Source: G965276675 sp965276675
GTDB lineage: Bacteria > Acidobacteriota > Terriglobia > Terriglobales > Acidobacteriaceae
DNA length: 64,000 nt
Reading direction: 5' to 3'
Assembly (NCBI GenBank): GCA_965276675.1
Contig: OZ255624.1
Location: 806,001-870,000 of the forward strand
Both the position numbers and the translations under genes were made by a program. Every line of letters starts with the position of its first letter. Position 1 is the stretch's first letter. This document shows positions 23,388 to 32,391 of the stretch, one piece after another. The notes under the pieces are model-generated. The model did no database searches, was not told where the DNA came from, and worked only from the letters and a program-made list of their open reading frames with translations.

Positions 23388-24017
23388 CTAGCTGTTCTCG
23401 TAGTAGAGGTACCGGCGCCACTTCGGGTCCGAGTGACCGATCATGCGCATGATGTGGCGGCTGGTGTGGAGCGAGAACGGGCGCGGCTCGCGCATCAGCT
23501 TCATCTCGGAGAGCTCGCTGAGCAGATGATTTCCCTTGCGGCGGTTGCAGTCGTGACAGCAGGCGACGAGGTTCTCCCAAGTAGACAGACCGCCACGCGA
23601 GCGCGGGTGCACGTGGTCGAGCGTGAGTTCGCCGGCATTCAGAATGATGCCGCAGTACTGGCAGGCGTTGCGGTCGCGCAGCAGGATGTTTTTGCGCGAC
23701 AGGGCGCGCGTCTGGTGCGGGATGCGGCGGTACTCGAGCAGGCGGATGACGGAGGGCATGGGGATGCGCGTGCGGGCGGCATGCAGAATCGCGCCCTGCT
23801 CCTCCTCGGTCTTCGCCACACCTTTCAGCACCAGCACCAGCGCCCGGCGTGCTCCGCAGATATTGATAGGTTCATAGGAGGCATTCAGCACCAGCACCGG
23901 TCGCTGCATGGTGATGGGCTGCGCGATCCGCGTCTCGGGCGCAACGTGTGTGGCTGCGTGCTTCCCTTTGCGTGCGTGGATCACGCTTTTCGCTATTGAT
24001 GTTTTCCCCATCGACAT
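23388..24017 (-). CDS. HNH endonuclease
   Basis: About 209 residues. The HNH nuclease domain is clear: CQYCGIILNAGELTLDHV (first Cys pair and His), HPRSRGGLSTWENLVACC, then HDCNRRKGNH with the second Cys pair. The N-terminal part (RPVLVLNASYEPINICGARR) is typical of the common bacterial stand-alone HNH family. Start ATG 24017 is preferred because gaggag lies 8 bp upstream; an ATG at 24086 is possible. Role in DNA metabolism unknown. Confidence 0.88.
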   Translation of the reverse strand: MSMGKTSIAKSVIHARKGKHAATHVAPETRIAQPITMQRPVLVLNASYEPINICGARRALVLVLKGVAKTEEEQGAILHAARTRIPMPSVIRLLEYRRIPHQTRALSRKNILLRDRNACQYCGIILNAGELTLDHVHPRSRGGLSTWENLVACCHDCNRRKGNHLLSELSEMKLMREPRPFSLHTSRHIMRMIGHSDPKWRRYLYYENS

Positions 24018-24121
24018 CCCGGTGCTCCTCTCGTTTGTCCGTTTCAGGGTTACTGTGGCTCGCGCCAAGATCCGCGCCACATTCACCTCTGTTCCCCGGT
24101 CCGTACCTACCCTGAAATGGT

Positions 24122-25003
24122 TTAGACGTTCTGCTCCAAGGGTTGGCGGAAGCCCGAGTCTGCGGTCACGGGCGCTGGCTGTCTGCCTAGCGAAGTTGTA
24201 GCGTCCCAGAGAGCGACGCCTTCGCGTTGCGCCCGGGCGACCGTGGCGACCACGACAGATGCCGCACCGGCACGCATCAGCACCTGGCTGCAGACCCGCG
24301 CCGTGGCGCCGGTGGTGTAAATGTCGTCGACTAAAAGGAGGTGCCGTCCCGCCACGCGTTCCGGTCTGGGCACGAAAAAGGCGCCTTTGAGATTGCGCCG
24401 GCGCGCGCGTGCCGAAAGGCTGGCCTGACTCTCGGTCGCCCGACGCCGTTGGAGCAGGTTGGGTGCGTGCACAATCTGGCGCTTCCGGCCAGTTTTGCTA
24501 AGTCCGGCAGCTACGCCACGTGCGATGCCCTCTGTCTGATTGAAGCCGCGGGTCCGGCGCCGGGTGCGGTGGAGCGGCACAGGAACGATGAGTAGGCTGT
24601 CGGCGAGTTCGGGAAGCGCAGCTACAGTCTGACTGAGCCGGTCTCCGAGAACCCGGGCGAGCGTCGTCATGCGCCGGTACTTCAGCAGGTGAATGAGCTC
24701 GCGCAACTCGCCTTCGTAGACACCGAACGCCACTGCGCGGCGAAAGGCCGGAGATGCAAGGCGGCAGGGCCGGCAGAGTTGGTCTTCGTGCGGAATTGCG
24801 CTAAAGCGAGGGTCACCGGTAGAGAAGCTGGCGAGCCCAAGATCCTCACCGCAGCGATAGCAGAGGGTTCCGGTTTGCAGAGTGAGGCGGTCGAAGCAGG
24901 ACTGGCAGACAGGATGCGGAGAAAAGCGCAGGAGGGGTTCGGAACAGAGAACGCAGAAGGCAGGGAAGAGGGTGCAGCTGAGTGCGTCAAGAACGGGCTG
25001 CAA
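24122..25003 (-). CDS. comF: ComF-like phosphoribosyltransferase
   Basis: About 294 residues. N-terminal double zinc ribbon (CVLC...CQSC and CYRCG...CRPC), then YEGELRELIHLLKYRR and the PRTase domain with VPVPLHRTRRRTRGFNQ and the PRPP-binding LLLVDDIYTTGAT. ComF proteins take part in DNA uptake. The start is uncertain: 25003 is a TTG and the frame is open upstream with family-like residues (RFLRSPLQPVLDAL). Confidence 0.88.
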   Translation of the reverse strand: MQPVLDALSCTLFPAFCVLCSEPLLRFSPHPVCQSCFDRLTLQTGTLCYRCGEDLGLASFSTGDPRFSAIPHEDQLCRPCRLASPAFRRAVAFGVYEGELRELIHLLKYRRMTTLARVLGDRLSQTVAALPELADSLLIVPVPLHRTRRRTRGFNQTEGIARGVAAGLSKTGRKRQIVHAPNLLQRRRATESQASLSARARRRNLKGAFFVPRPERVAGRHLLLVDDIYTTGATARVCSQVLMRAGAASVVVATVARAQREGVALWDATTSLGRQPAPVTADSGFRQPLEQNV

Positions 25004-25200
25004 TGGACTTCGCAGAAATCGCGTGGCGGCTCGCCAGGAGGGAACCCCTCCATGCCGACCGTCCGGTGTCAGAGACCCATTCTGACTGAAGACACACCTC
25101 TCATTGCGAAGGCCGAATGAACTATCGAGCCCCCGGTTCTACAAAGTATAGGGGATGGGCGTTGACGGTGCCACAACATTTGTGTATGCGGTCGAACGGG

Positions 25201-25351
25201 CTACAGTGGTGAGCCGTTAATAGCGACATATTCTTTGGTCGAGCGGCGCTTCGCGCCGATTTTAAATACAAGATGAAGCAGGTCTTTCGGCTCCACCTTC
25301 GGTTACGCTCAAGATGACAAGACGCTACGCATTAACGACTCACCACTGTAG
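25201..25351. mobile_element. MITE-like element with 21-bp terminal inverted repeats
   Basis: A 151-bp element. The left end ctacagtggtgagccgttaat (25201-25221) and the complement of the right end (25331-25351) match at 20 of 21 positions. Inside are a hairpin (gagcggcgcttcgcgccg) and a copy of the dispersed repeat (ttcggttacgctcaagatgaca). It has no coding capacity. No clear target duplication can be seen at the flanks. Confidence 0.6.
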
Positions 25352-25363
25352 AGGCGGACGATC

Positions 25364-26293
25364 CTAAAGCGCGGCCTGCGCCGTGGAACGCTGCACTGCG
25401 CCCTGCCTGCCGCTCAGGGTGGCAACCACGCCCAGCAAAATGAGCGCGGCCCCGGCCCACTGCGCGCCGCTAATACGCTCACCGGCCAGAACGATACCCA
25501 GTAGCAACGCGACCACGGGATTGACATAGGCATAGCTGGCGACGCGCGTTGCCGACTCGTGGTGGATGAGCCAGGTGTAGGAGGTAAACGCCACAATGGA
25601 GGCAGCGAAGATCAGGTAGAGCATCGCTGCAGTGGTCTGCCAGCGCCAGGCATGGAGGGCAGCCGGCAATTGGGAGGACTCGCCGCTCGCGAAGGCGAGA
25701 ACGAATAGGAAGATGCCGCCGAGCAGCATCTGCAGCCCGGCACGCGTGGTCTGTTGGGGCGGCAGAGAGAGCTTTCTACTCCAGAGTGTGCCGACTGAAA
25801 AGAGCAACGTTCCCAGAAGCAGGACGAGAGCAGCCACGCCCGCAGCGCGGTGCGCTCCAGCCGAGGCGCGCGACAGCAGCACCACCCCGCCGATGCCGAG
25901 AACGATCCCGGCGGTTGTGCCGGCGGTGAGGCGCTGCGTGCGGAAGACCAGCCACTCGCCAAGAAAGATCCACACCGGGGTCATGGCGGTAAGCACGGCA
26001 GCGATGCCGGAGGCGAGCCGCTGCTCCGCCCAGAAGAGGCAGGCGTAGTTGCCGGCGAAGATGATCAGCCCCAGCAGCGCTGAATGTTTCCACTGGCGGG
26101 CGGTGGGTACGGGCGCGCCACGCAGCCGGGAGGCGGTGTAAAGGATGAGTCCAGCAAGAGAGAAGCGAAGCGCCGCCGCGAAGAACGGCGGTGCGATGCG
26201 CACGACCTCTACGATAGCGAGAAACGATCCGCCCCACAGGCCATAGATGGCTACGTAGGCAAGAGCTCGTTGGGTGCCGCGTGCAAAGGGCAT
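25364..26293 (-). CDS. EamA/DMT family transporter
   Basis: A 309-residue protein with about ten hydrophobic helices in two EamA halves. Family-like parts: IYGLWGGSFLAI near the start, RFSLAGLILY, AAVLTAMTPVWIFLGEWLVF and, in the second half, YVNPVVALLLGIVLAGERIS. Members (YedA/RhtA type) export amino acids or other small metabolites through the inner membrane; the substrate is not predictable. Confidence 0.9.
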   Translation of the reverse strand: MPFARGTQRALAYVAIYGLWGGSFLAIVEVVRIAPPFFAAALRFSLAGLILYTASRLRGAPVPTARQWKHSALLGLIIFAGNYACLFWAEQRLASGIAAVLTAMTPVWIFLGEWLVFRTQRLTAGTTAGIVLGIGGVVLLSRASAGAHRAAGVAALVLLLGTLLFSVGTLWSRKLSLPPQQTTRAGLQMLLGGIFLFVLAFASGESSQLPAALHAWRWQTTAAMLYLIFAASIVAFTSYTWLIHHESATRVASYAYVNPVVALLLGIVLAGERISGAQWAGAALILLGVVATLSGRQGAVQRSTAQAAL

Positions 26294-26438
26294 GGCCCAC
26301 TTTAGCAGCGGGCCATGCCCTCGGTACTGCTAGCTGACCGCGCAGAGAAGAAGCAGCACAGAAGAAGCAGCACAGAGACGAACTACGTTGGCTCGCGTTC
26401 CCGAGCGTAGTCCTCTCAGCCAGGCACCGGCTGGTTCC

Positions 26439-26645
26439 CTACAGTTCGGCGGCCTCGACAGCAGCATTTTCCGCGGCAACGCCGGGCAGAAATTTGCTGT
26501 CGAGCGAATCAGCCGTGGCGCTTGCGGGTGAGGCGTTCCGGAACGGCGTACGCCGACGGGTGAGAACCTCCAGAAACGGGACCCACGTGATCATCATGAC
26601 CATAAGAACTACGGTCAACAACAGAGCGAATGCCTGATCGGACAT
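26439..26645 (-). CDS. Small single-pass membrane protein
   Basis: A 68-residue protein with one N-terminal helix (FALLLTVVLMVMMITWVPFL) and a polar, Ala/Ser-rich tail. A strong ribosome site (taggaggaag-ATG) supports it. No known family. Confidence 0.6.
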   Translation of the reverse strand: MSDQAFALLLTVVLMVMMITWVPFLEVLTRRRTPFRNASPASATADSLDSKFLPGVAAENAAVEAAEL

Positions 26646-27191
26646 CTCTTCCTCCTACGCACACGGCGTGAGCTCCTGGGCGCACCGTATGGGCTGAAAA
26701 ACCTCTACAGTAGCGGGCGGTTATCTGAAATTTAGGGTGGATTTGGCGAGGGCCCGAACGACGAAAACGATCATGGAACAGTCGCGCTGGAATTGCAACA
26801 CTTGTTGCGACAACTTCCGATGAAAATTGAACATGAGATTCAGGCGCTGCGGGGCGTACGCGACAGTGGGGTCACACGCCGCGGGGACCGCACCGGAATA
26901 CTGTGGGCCGCAGGTAAACGCGCACCGCGCACCTTGCTTCCAAGCAGATGTTCGTGGAAACAGGAGTCGATGACCTATGAGTTTTACGTATGCGCTGGGC
27001 GCAGAAGCAGGATGAGATGATCCACTTCTCCAAAAACATGGCACTGCTCCGTGCCGCGCTGGCGCTTATGGGAGCCGAAAGCAAGCGGCAGAGCATGGCT
27101 TCAGCGGACCGTTTCGCGATTTCGGGCATCGTTGCAGTCGAAGTTACCTCCGAAGGCTGGCAATCCCGGTTGTTTGACATACGATGCCGGT
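26646..27191. other. Intergenic, no gene seen
   Basis: Only short overlapping open frames with no ribosome sites; the frames that run into the next gene from 26990 and 27051 look spurious. Presumably holds divergent promoters for the genes at 26645 (minus) and 27192 (plus). Confidence 0.35.
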
Positions 27192-27851
27192 ATGCCAAAG
27201 ATGCCCAAAGAGAACGCGCCGCCACGGGAGCCAGAGCCACGGTGGCCGGCCATTTTGACGTTACTGGCCATCGGAGGCCTGCACCTGGCGCTGCCGGAGT
27301 CGCTAACAGTTGGGCCGGACTGGCTGCTGATTTCCTTGGTCTCCGTGCTGGTGGGGCTGTCCATCCTTGCCAGACGAAGTGGGAATGCCGGGGCGAACCA
27401 GGTCATCGGCTACCTGGTGGTGGGGTTGGTAACCGTCGCGATGGTGTGGTCGCTGGGCCTGCTTCTCACTGCACTGCCCGCGCATAGAGAGGCACCCAAG
27501 GAGTTGCTCCGCTCCGCAGCGGTCCTGTGGCTGAGCAACATCCTGGTCTTTGCTTCGTGGTACTGGCGGCTGGACGCAGGTGGGCCCAATGCCCGGGAAC
27601 AGCGCAAAGCTCACACCGATGGAGCTTTCCTGTTTCCGCAGATGACCCTGCCTCGTGACAGCCCCGGAGTGCGGAGCTGGAGTCCGGGTTTCATCGACTA
27701 TCTGTTTCTGGCATTTAATACCAGCACGGCGTTCTCACCGACGGATGTGCCAGTACTGTCCCGCTGGGCGAAGGGGTTGATGATGATCCAGGCGGTGATT
27801 TCGTTTGCAACTGTGGTTTTGCTGGCGGCGCGGGCCGTCAATATCCTGTAG
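27192..27851 (+). CDS. DUF1345-like integral membrane protein
   Basis: About 219 residues, start ATG 27192 or 27201. Four or five hydrophobic helices: WPAILTLLAIGGLHLAL, WLLISLVSVLVGLSIL, VIGYLVVGLVTVAMVW, LLRSAAVLWLSNILVFASWYW and a final IQAVISFATVVLLAARAVN. The segment PGFIDYLFLAFNTSTAFSPTD before the last helix is characteristic of a membrane family seen in soil bacteria and looks like an ion-channel pore region, as in DUF1345. It is followed 38 bp later by another membrane protein gene on the same strand. Confidence 0.6.
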   Translation: MPKMPKENAPPREPEPRWPAILTLLAIGGLHLALPESLTVGPDWLLISLVSVLVGLSILARRSGNAGANQVIGYLVVGLVTVAMVWSLGLLLTALPAHREAPKELLRSAAVLWLSNILVFASWYWRLDAGGPNAREQRKAHTDGAFLFPQMTLPRDSPGVRSWSPGFIDYLFLAFNTSTAFSPTDVPVLSRWAKGLMMIQAVISFATVVLLAARAVNIL

Positions 27852-27889
27852 GCAGACTCGCTTGAGATACGAGGTAAGCGGGAGGCATC

Positions 27890-28519
27890 ATGCAAGCCTT
27901 ACAAAAAGCTCGAAGGCCGTGCGCGCTCATTGCTGCCCTGATCGGTTGGGCTGCCCTGGCGCTGCAGTTCTATCTCACGCTCGGCAACGAAGCGACGCGG
28001 GAAAAGCCGGTGATCGCGGCTGTCTTGGTGCTGGTGAGCTACTTCACCATCCTCGCCAACCTGCTGGCGGCCTGCTGCTTAAGCGCGGCTGTCTTCGTAC
28101 GTCCCGACTCGCGTCTCTTCCGGAGCAGTTTTTTGGCGGTCACGGTGTACATGGTGGTGGTTGGAGTTACATATACGCTTTTGCTGCGCAATGTTTGGGC
28201 GCCGCAGGGTTGGCAACTGGTGGCCGACATCCTGCTGCACAACGTGATGCCGATCGTGGTTCCGCTCTACTGGCTGCTGTTTGTGCCGAAGGGCAGGCAG
28301 CGCTGGAGTGCGCCGCTGCTCTGGCTGATCTTTCCACTGGCGTACTTTGCCGTTGCGCTGCTGCAGGGAAGGAGCAGCGGCTCCTACCCATACCCGTTCA
28401 TCGATGTGGTCGCGCTCGGGTATCCACGGGTCCTGTTGAATGGGTCCGCGTTGGTGCTGGCATTTCTGGTCCTGGCATTCGCGCTGGTCTGGCTTGACCA
28501 CCGGCTGGGCAGTAATTAG
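27890..28519 (+). CDS. Pr6Pr/FAR-17a-like membrane protein
   Basis: A 209-residue protein with six hydrophobic helices. The residues VSYFTILANLLAACCL, a central VADILLHNVMPIVVPLYWLLF (with the conserved His in H-N-x-P) and PLAYFAVALLQG, SYPYPFIDV match the Pr6Pr (FAR-17a/AIG1-like) family. Eukaryotic relatives hydrolyse fatty-acid esters of hydroxy fatty acids with a Thr/His pair; the bacterial role is unknown. Confidence 0.75.
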   Translation: MQALQKARRPCALIAALIGWAALALQFYLTLGNEATREKPVIAAVLVLVSYFTILANLLAACCLSAAVFVRPDSRLFRSSFLAVTVYMVVVGVTYTLLLRNVWAPQGWQLVADILLHNVMPIVVPLYWLLFVPKGRQRWSAPLLWLIFPLAYFAVALLQGRSSGSYPYPFIDVVALGYPRVLLNGSALVLAFLVLAFALVWLDHRLGSN

Positions 28520-28664
28520 GGCGACGCTCAGCGATGAGCTCCCCGCGCTGTCGATGTTAATGCTGGGCAGCAGGTGACTCTGCTCCCGGGCTGTTTCTCC
28601 TTGCGCTCGCGCTGATACACTCGCAGATTCCTGACTTCTCTTCCCTTTGGAGGCATACACGCCC

Positions 28665-30902
28665 GTGCCGGAGACCACTCGCGCTACGCAGACCCGCACC
28701 TATCAGCCGTATGTGTCGCCTAACGAGTCACGGCCCGAGTTCACCTTTCGCGCCATCCTGCTTGGCTCGATCTTTGGCATCCTCTTTGGCGCGGTGACGG
28801 TGTATGTCGGACTACGGGCTGGGCTGACGGTTGCGGCTTCCATCCCGATCTCGGTGCTCTCGATCAGCGTGCTGCGCGCGCTGGGCAAAGCATCGATTCT
28901 GGAAAACAACATTGTCCAGACCACTGGAAACGCTGGCCAGTCGATTGCTTCCGGTGTGATCTTCACGCTTCCGGCGCTGGTTTTTCTCGGCTTCGATCTG
29001 GAGTACGCCCGCATCTTCGTTCTCGCGCTGCTGGGTGGCTGGCTGGGCGTGCTGTTCATGATCCCGCTGCGGCGGCAGCTGATCGTCGAAGAGCATGGCC
29101 ACCTTACCTATCCCGAGGGTACGGCGTGTGCGGATGTGCTGCTGGCGGGTGAGCGCGGCGGCTCGTTTGCCAGCCGTGTCTTTCTGGGGCTAGGGCTGGG
29201 GGGCGTGTACACGCTCTTCCAGAACGACAACCTCTTTGCCGCGTGGCCGGGCACGCCGGATTATCAGCCCAAGTGGCTGAAAGGCGCGGCGATCCGGGCC
29301 GATGTCACGCCGGAGTATCTCGGCGTGGGCTACATCATCGGACCGCGGGTGGCGGGTGTCATCTTCGCCGGTGGCGTCTTCTCCTGGCTGGTCGTCATGC
29401 CGCTGATCTACTTCTTCGGCTCCCACTTGCCGGAGGCCATCTACCCCGGCACCAAACCGGTGGGGCAGATGTCGCCCAGCGACCTGTGGGCGACCTACAT
29501 CCGTCCCATGGGGGCGGGAGCGGTCGCGGCTGCCGGGCTGATCACGCTGGTGAAGACGCTGCCGACCATCTTTGGCGCACTGGCAGCGGGCGCGAAGAAC
29601 CTGGGCAAGGGCGCGGCCAAGACAGCCGCCGTGCGCACCGACCGCGATCTCCCGATGTCGGTAGTAGTCGGCGGCTCGGCGGCGCTGGTGCTGCTGATGT
29701 TCTTCTTTCTTACCTTCAAGCCGGTCCCGGGCGCACAGGTGAGCCTGCTATCAAATCTGGCGGCATCGCTGCTGATCGTGGTCTTCGGCTTTCTGTTCGT
29801 CACGGTCTCGTCGCGCATTGTGGGGCTGATTGGGTCGTCTGCTAATCCGGTCTCCGGCATGACGATCGCGACCCTGATGGCGACGTCTGCCATCTTTCTG
29901 GTGAAGGGGTGGACGGCCCCGGCCTTTGGCGCACTTGCGATCACGATCGGCGGCGTGGTCTGCATTGCCTCGGCGAATGCAGGCGACACCTCACAGGACC
30001 TGAAGACCGGCTTTCTGATTGGCGCGACGCCGTGGAAGCAGCAACTGGCGCTGATGATCGGTGTGGTCGTCTCAACATTTGTGATCGGTGCGACGCTGAA
30101 TGCGATGAACAAAGGCCTGGAAGAGTTTCGCGAGACCGCGCGGCCATGGAACATCAGCGGTCCGCATGATGGCGTCCAGGTGCAGCAGGAGCACTTCAGC
30201 CGAGGGCAGTTCCGCGTGATGCCGGCTGACAAGACGCCCGGGACTATGGGCGCGAATAGTCAGGCGGGCGCGAGTACCGAGATCCGGCAGGGCTACAACT
30301 ACGAGGTGCTGAACGCGCTTGGCTCATCCGAGCTGGCCGACGGCAAGTACCTCTACAACCCCAGGACGGGGCAGATTGAGGTGCAGTGGATCCAAGGTAT
30401 CGGCAGCGAGAAGGCGGCAGCGCCACAGGCCCGCCTGATGGCTACGGTCATCAACGGAATCCTGAGCCGCAAGCTGCCCTGGGGGCTGGTACTGCTGGGC
30501 GTCTTCCTGGTAATTGCGGTGGAGCTGCTGGGGATTCGCTCGCTCTCCTTTGCCGTGGGCGCATACCTGTCGATTGCGACCACACTTGCGATCTTCTGCG
30601 GTGGGGTGATGCGCTGGATGGTGGATCGAGCGGTGGCCAAGGCCGGCGGCAATGCTGAGGACACGGAAAGCGAGATCAGCCCGGGCTCGCTCTATGCCAG
30701 CGGCCTGATTGCGGCTGGGGGCATTGTGGGCCTGCTGGGAGTTGCGCTGAAGCTCTATGAGGCGGCCACAGGCCATGCGGACATCCTGAAGTTCTCACCG
30801 GGTAATCCGCTCTACCATGATTGGATCTCGGTGGGGATGTTTGCCTTGCTGGCGTTTTCGCTCTATTATTTCGCCCGCAAGCCGCTGAAGAGCGCGAAGT
30901 AA
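28665..30902 (+). CDS. OPT family oligopeptide transporter
   Basis: A 745-residue inner membrane transporter with about 14-16 hydrophobic helices. Seen: RAILLGSIFGILFGAVTVYVG, the NNIVQTTGNAGQSIASG segment typical of bacterial OPT proteins, LTYPEGTACADVL and the TSSQDLKTG-like DTSQDLKTGFLIGA. It takes up peptides or metal-chelator complexes. Start GTG 28665 (ggagg 11 bp upstream) chosen; an in-frame TTG at 28647 coincides with the ribosome site. A soluble loop (~residues 485-580) interrupts the helices. Confidence 0.92.
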   Translation: MPETTRATQTRTYQPYVSPNESRPEFTFRAILLGSIFGILFGAVTVYVGLRAGLTVAASIPISVLSISVLRALGKASILENNIVQTTGNAGQSIASGVIFTLPALVFLGFDLEYARIFVLALLGGWLGVLFMIPLRRQLIVEEHGHLTYPEGTACADVLLAGERGGSFASRVFLGLGLGGVYTLFQNDNLFAAWPGTPDYQPKWLKGAAIRADVTPEYLGVGYIIGPRVAGVIFAGGVFSWLVVMPLIYFFGSHLPEAIYPGTKPVGQMSPSDLWATYIRPMGAGAVAAAGLITLVKTLPTIFGALAAGAKNLGKGAAKTAAVRTDRDLPMSVVVGGSAALVLLMFFFLTFKPVPGAQVSLLSNLAASLLIVVFGFLFVTVSSRIVGLIGSSANPVSGMTIATLMATSAIFLVKGWTAPAFGALAITIGGVVCIASANAGDTSQDLKTGFLIGATPWKQQLALMIGVVVSTFVIGATLNAMNKGLEEFRETARPWNISGPHDGVQVQQEHFSRGQFRVMPADKTPGTMGANSQAGASTEIRQGYNYEVLNALGSSELADGKYLYNPRTGQIEVQWIQGIGSEKAAAPQARLMATVINGILSRKLPWGLVLLGVFLVIAVELLGIRSLSFAVGAYLSIATTLAIFCGGVMRWMVDRAVAKAGGNAEDTESEISPGSLYASGLIAAGGIVGLLGVALKLYEAATGHADILKFSPGNPLYHDWISVGMFALLAFSLYYFARKPLKSAK

Positions 30903-31040
30903 TACAGCGAGAGAATCCCTCCAAACAAAACAGTGTGAGTGACATACCACTTCCGTGTCAGCGAGGGCTGCCGTTGTGGGATGGGTTGCGCCCGCACTTT
31001 GCGCGATGCTTGTTTCACTTCGGAACAGATGGAGGAGTTC

Positions 31041-31130
31041 ATGCACGGCTTTCTCATTCCATTGTTGGTTCTTGCTTTGCTGTTATCTCCGGTTTTCTTT
31101 GCCACTCAGCGTGTGGCTAAGCGGGTATAG
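31041..31130 (+). CDS. Possible 29-residue membrane microprotein
   Basis: ATG 31041 follows ggaggag by 3 bp and encodes FLIPLLVLALLLSPVFFATQ between short polar ends, finishing RVAKRV-stop. One transmembrane helix with a positively charged C-terminus (like KdpF-size proteins, but no kdp genes are near). The strong ribosome site and composition support it. Confidence 0.4.
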   Translation: MHGFLIPLLVLALLLSPVFFATQRVAKRV

Positions 31131-31881
31131 CAAAGCGTCAGCCAGTCGGAGCGGGGAGAGATACGTAGCGCATGCCAACCTCCCCCGGCGCTCACCGCTC
31201 CGACCGGCGCTTACTCAAATAAATCTGCCTCGTTGCGTGTAGGAAGTGCGAAGGAGCCGTCGCTCTATTTGCGGTGCAACTGGACTGGTTTTCCTTGGCA
31301 ATTCACACCATTTTCAACATCAGCTATTTTTGCTATTACGCTCATTACGAAAGTGTTAGTCCTTAGCAGAAAGGTTTTATCGATCTCCGACGGCAGCACT
31401 TCGCTGTATCTTCTCCATTGCAGCCCCCCTTTGCTCTCCGTACTCTCGGGATGCGTTTCCGAGTAAATCCGGGGACGCAACTTTCGCCTATTACCGACAA
31501 TTTGACTTAGAGCAGGCGCGACCGGTATGTGCGCGGCTCGTCGTGGTTGGGAGTGCTCGCCAGAACCGGAGAGGGTTTTCCGGAAGGGTGCGGGCCAACT
31601 CCGGCACGTCGCGCAGGCAACCATACCTTTGTCGTGCTCTGCTCTCCGCACTCCGGGTGCTGCACACCCAGAGACAAGGCGGCACCGCGAACAGCGGACG
31701 GATTTTCGTTTTTTCGCGAAAATCGTTCCGTACGCGGACAGCCCAGTTTTGTCTCTATGCATTACGTGCACGCTCCTGGAGTGCGGTCAACGGCAACCAG
31801 CTATGGAAGTCGCACGCCTGACGTGTGTCCATAGGTGCCGCTCATGGGCCTACAGTGGTCCGGGGCAGGAACGGAGATGCA
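31131..31881. other. Long intergenic, no gene supported
   Basis: It contains a 10-bp inverted repeat gtcggagcgg (31145-31154) / ccgctccgac (31195-31204) and AT-richer sequence around 31300-31400. One minus-strand frame (31265-31771) is long (168 codons) but has no ribosome site or recognisable protein features, so it is not called. Confidence 0.35.
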
Positions 31882-32337
31882 ATGAGGCCGAAGAAGACCA
31901 TTCTGTGCGTGGACGACAATGAGCAAGCCCTATCCGTACGCAAGTTCATGCTGGAGACGCGCGGCTACCGCGTGTTGACCGCGCGGACCAGCGCCGAGGC
32001 GCTAGAGATCTTCGAGCACGGCAGCATCGACCTGGTTTTGAGCGATCTGCTGATGCCGGGGATGGATGGCAACGAGCTGGTGCGCCGCATGAAAGAGATG
32101 TCGCCCGAGGTGCCGGCCATCTTACTGAGTGGCAGCGTGAAGGCCTTCGAGCGGGCCAACCGCGCTGACGCCTTTCTGCCCAAGGGCGCTTGCACGCCGC
32201 TGGAGGTGCTGGAGCGCATCCGAGTCCTGATTGCGCGCAAGCGGGGGCCGAAGAAGACCACTGCGCCTGGCGCGGCGGATGCCCCGCCAGCATGCGAACC
32301 GGTGGTGCTGGGCGCGTTCTCGGCTGCGGCCTCCTGA
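31882..32337 (+). CDS. Receiver-only response regulator
   Basis: A 151-residue protein that is one REC domain with a low-complexity C-terminal tail. Seen: ILCVDDNEQA (acidic pair), the phospho-acceptor Asp in IDLVLSDLLMPGMDGNELV, the Ser in ILLSGS, and Lys in FLPKGA. It has no output domain, so it may signal by binding a partner. Start ATG 31882 after ggag. An ABC ATPase gene follows 54 bp later. Confidence 0.9.
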   Translation: MRPKKTILCVDDNEQALSVRKFMLETRGYRVLTARTSAEALEIFEHGSIDLVLSDLLMPGMDGNELVRRMKEMSPEVPAILLSGSVKAFERANRADAFLPKGACTPLEVLERIRVLIARKRGPKKTTAPGAADAPPACEPVVLGAFSAAAS

Positions 32338-32391
32338 GCGCTCCGCGTCCTGGGTAGAAGGCCCGTGTGACCGGCAATTTACAATGAACGT

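Noticed and set aside
26793..27487. Several overlapping plus-strand frames before the DUF1345-like gene
   Set aside because: No ribosome sites; they overlap each other and the real gene in other frames.
31265..31771. Minus-strand 168-codon frame in the long gap
   Set aside because: No ribosome site, no domain, irregular composition; treated as chance.
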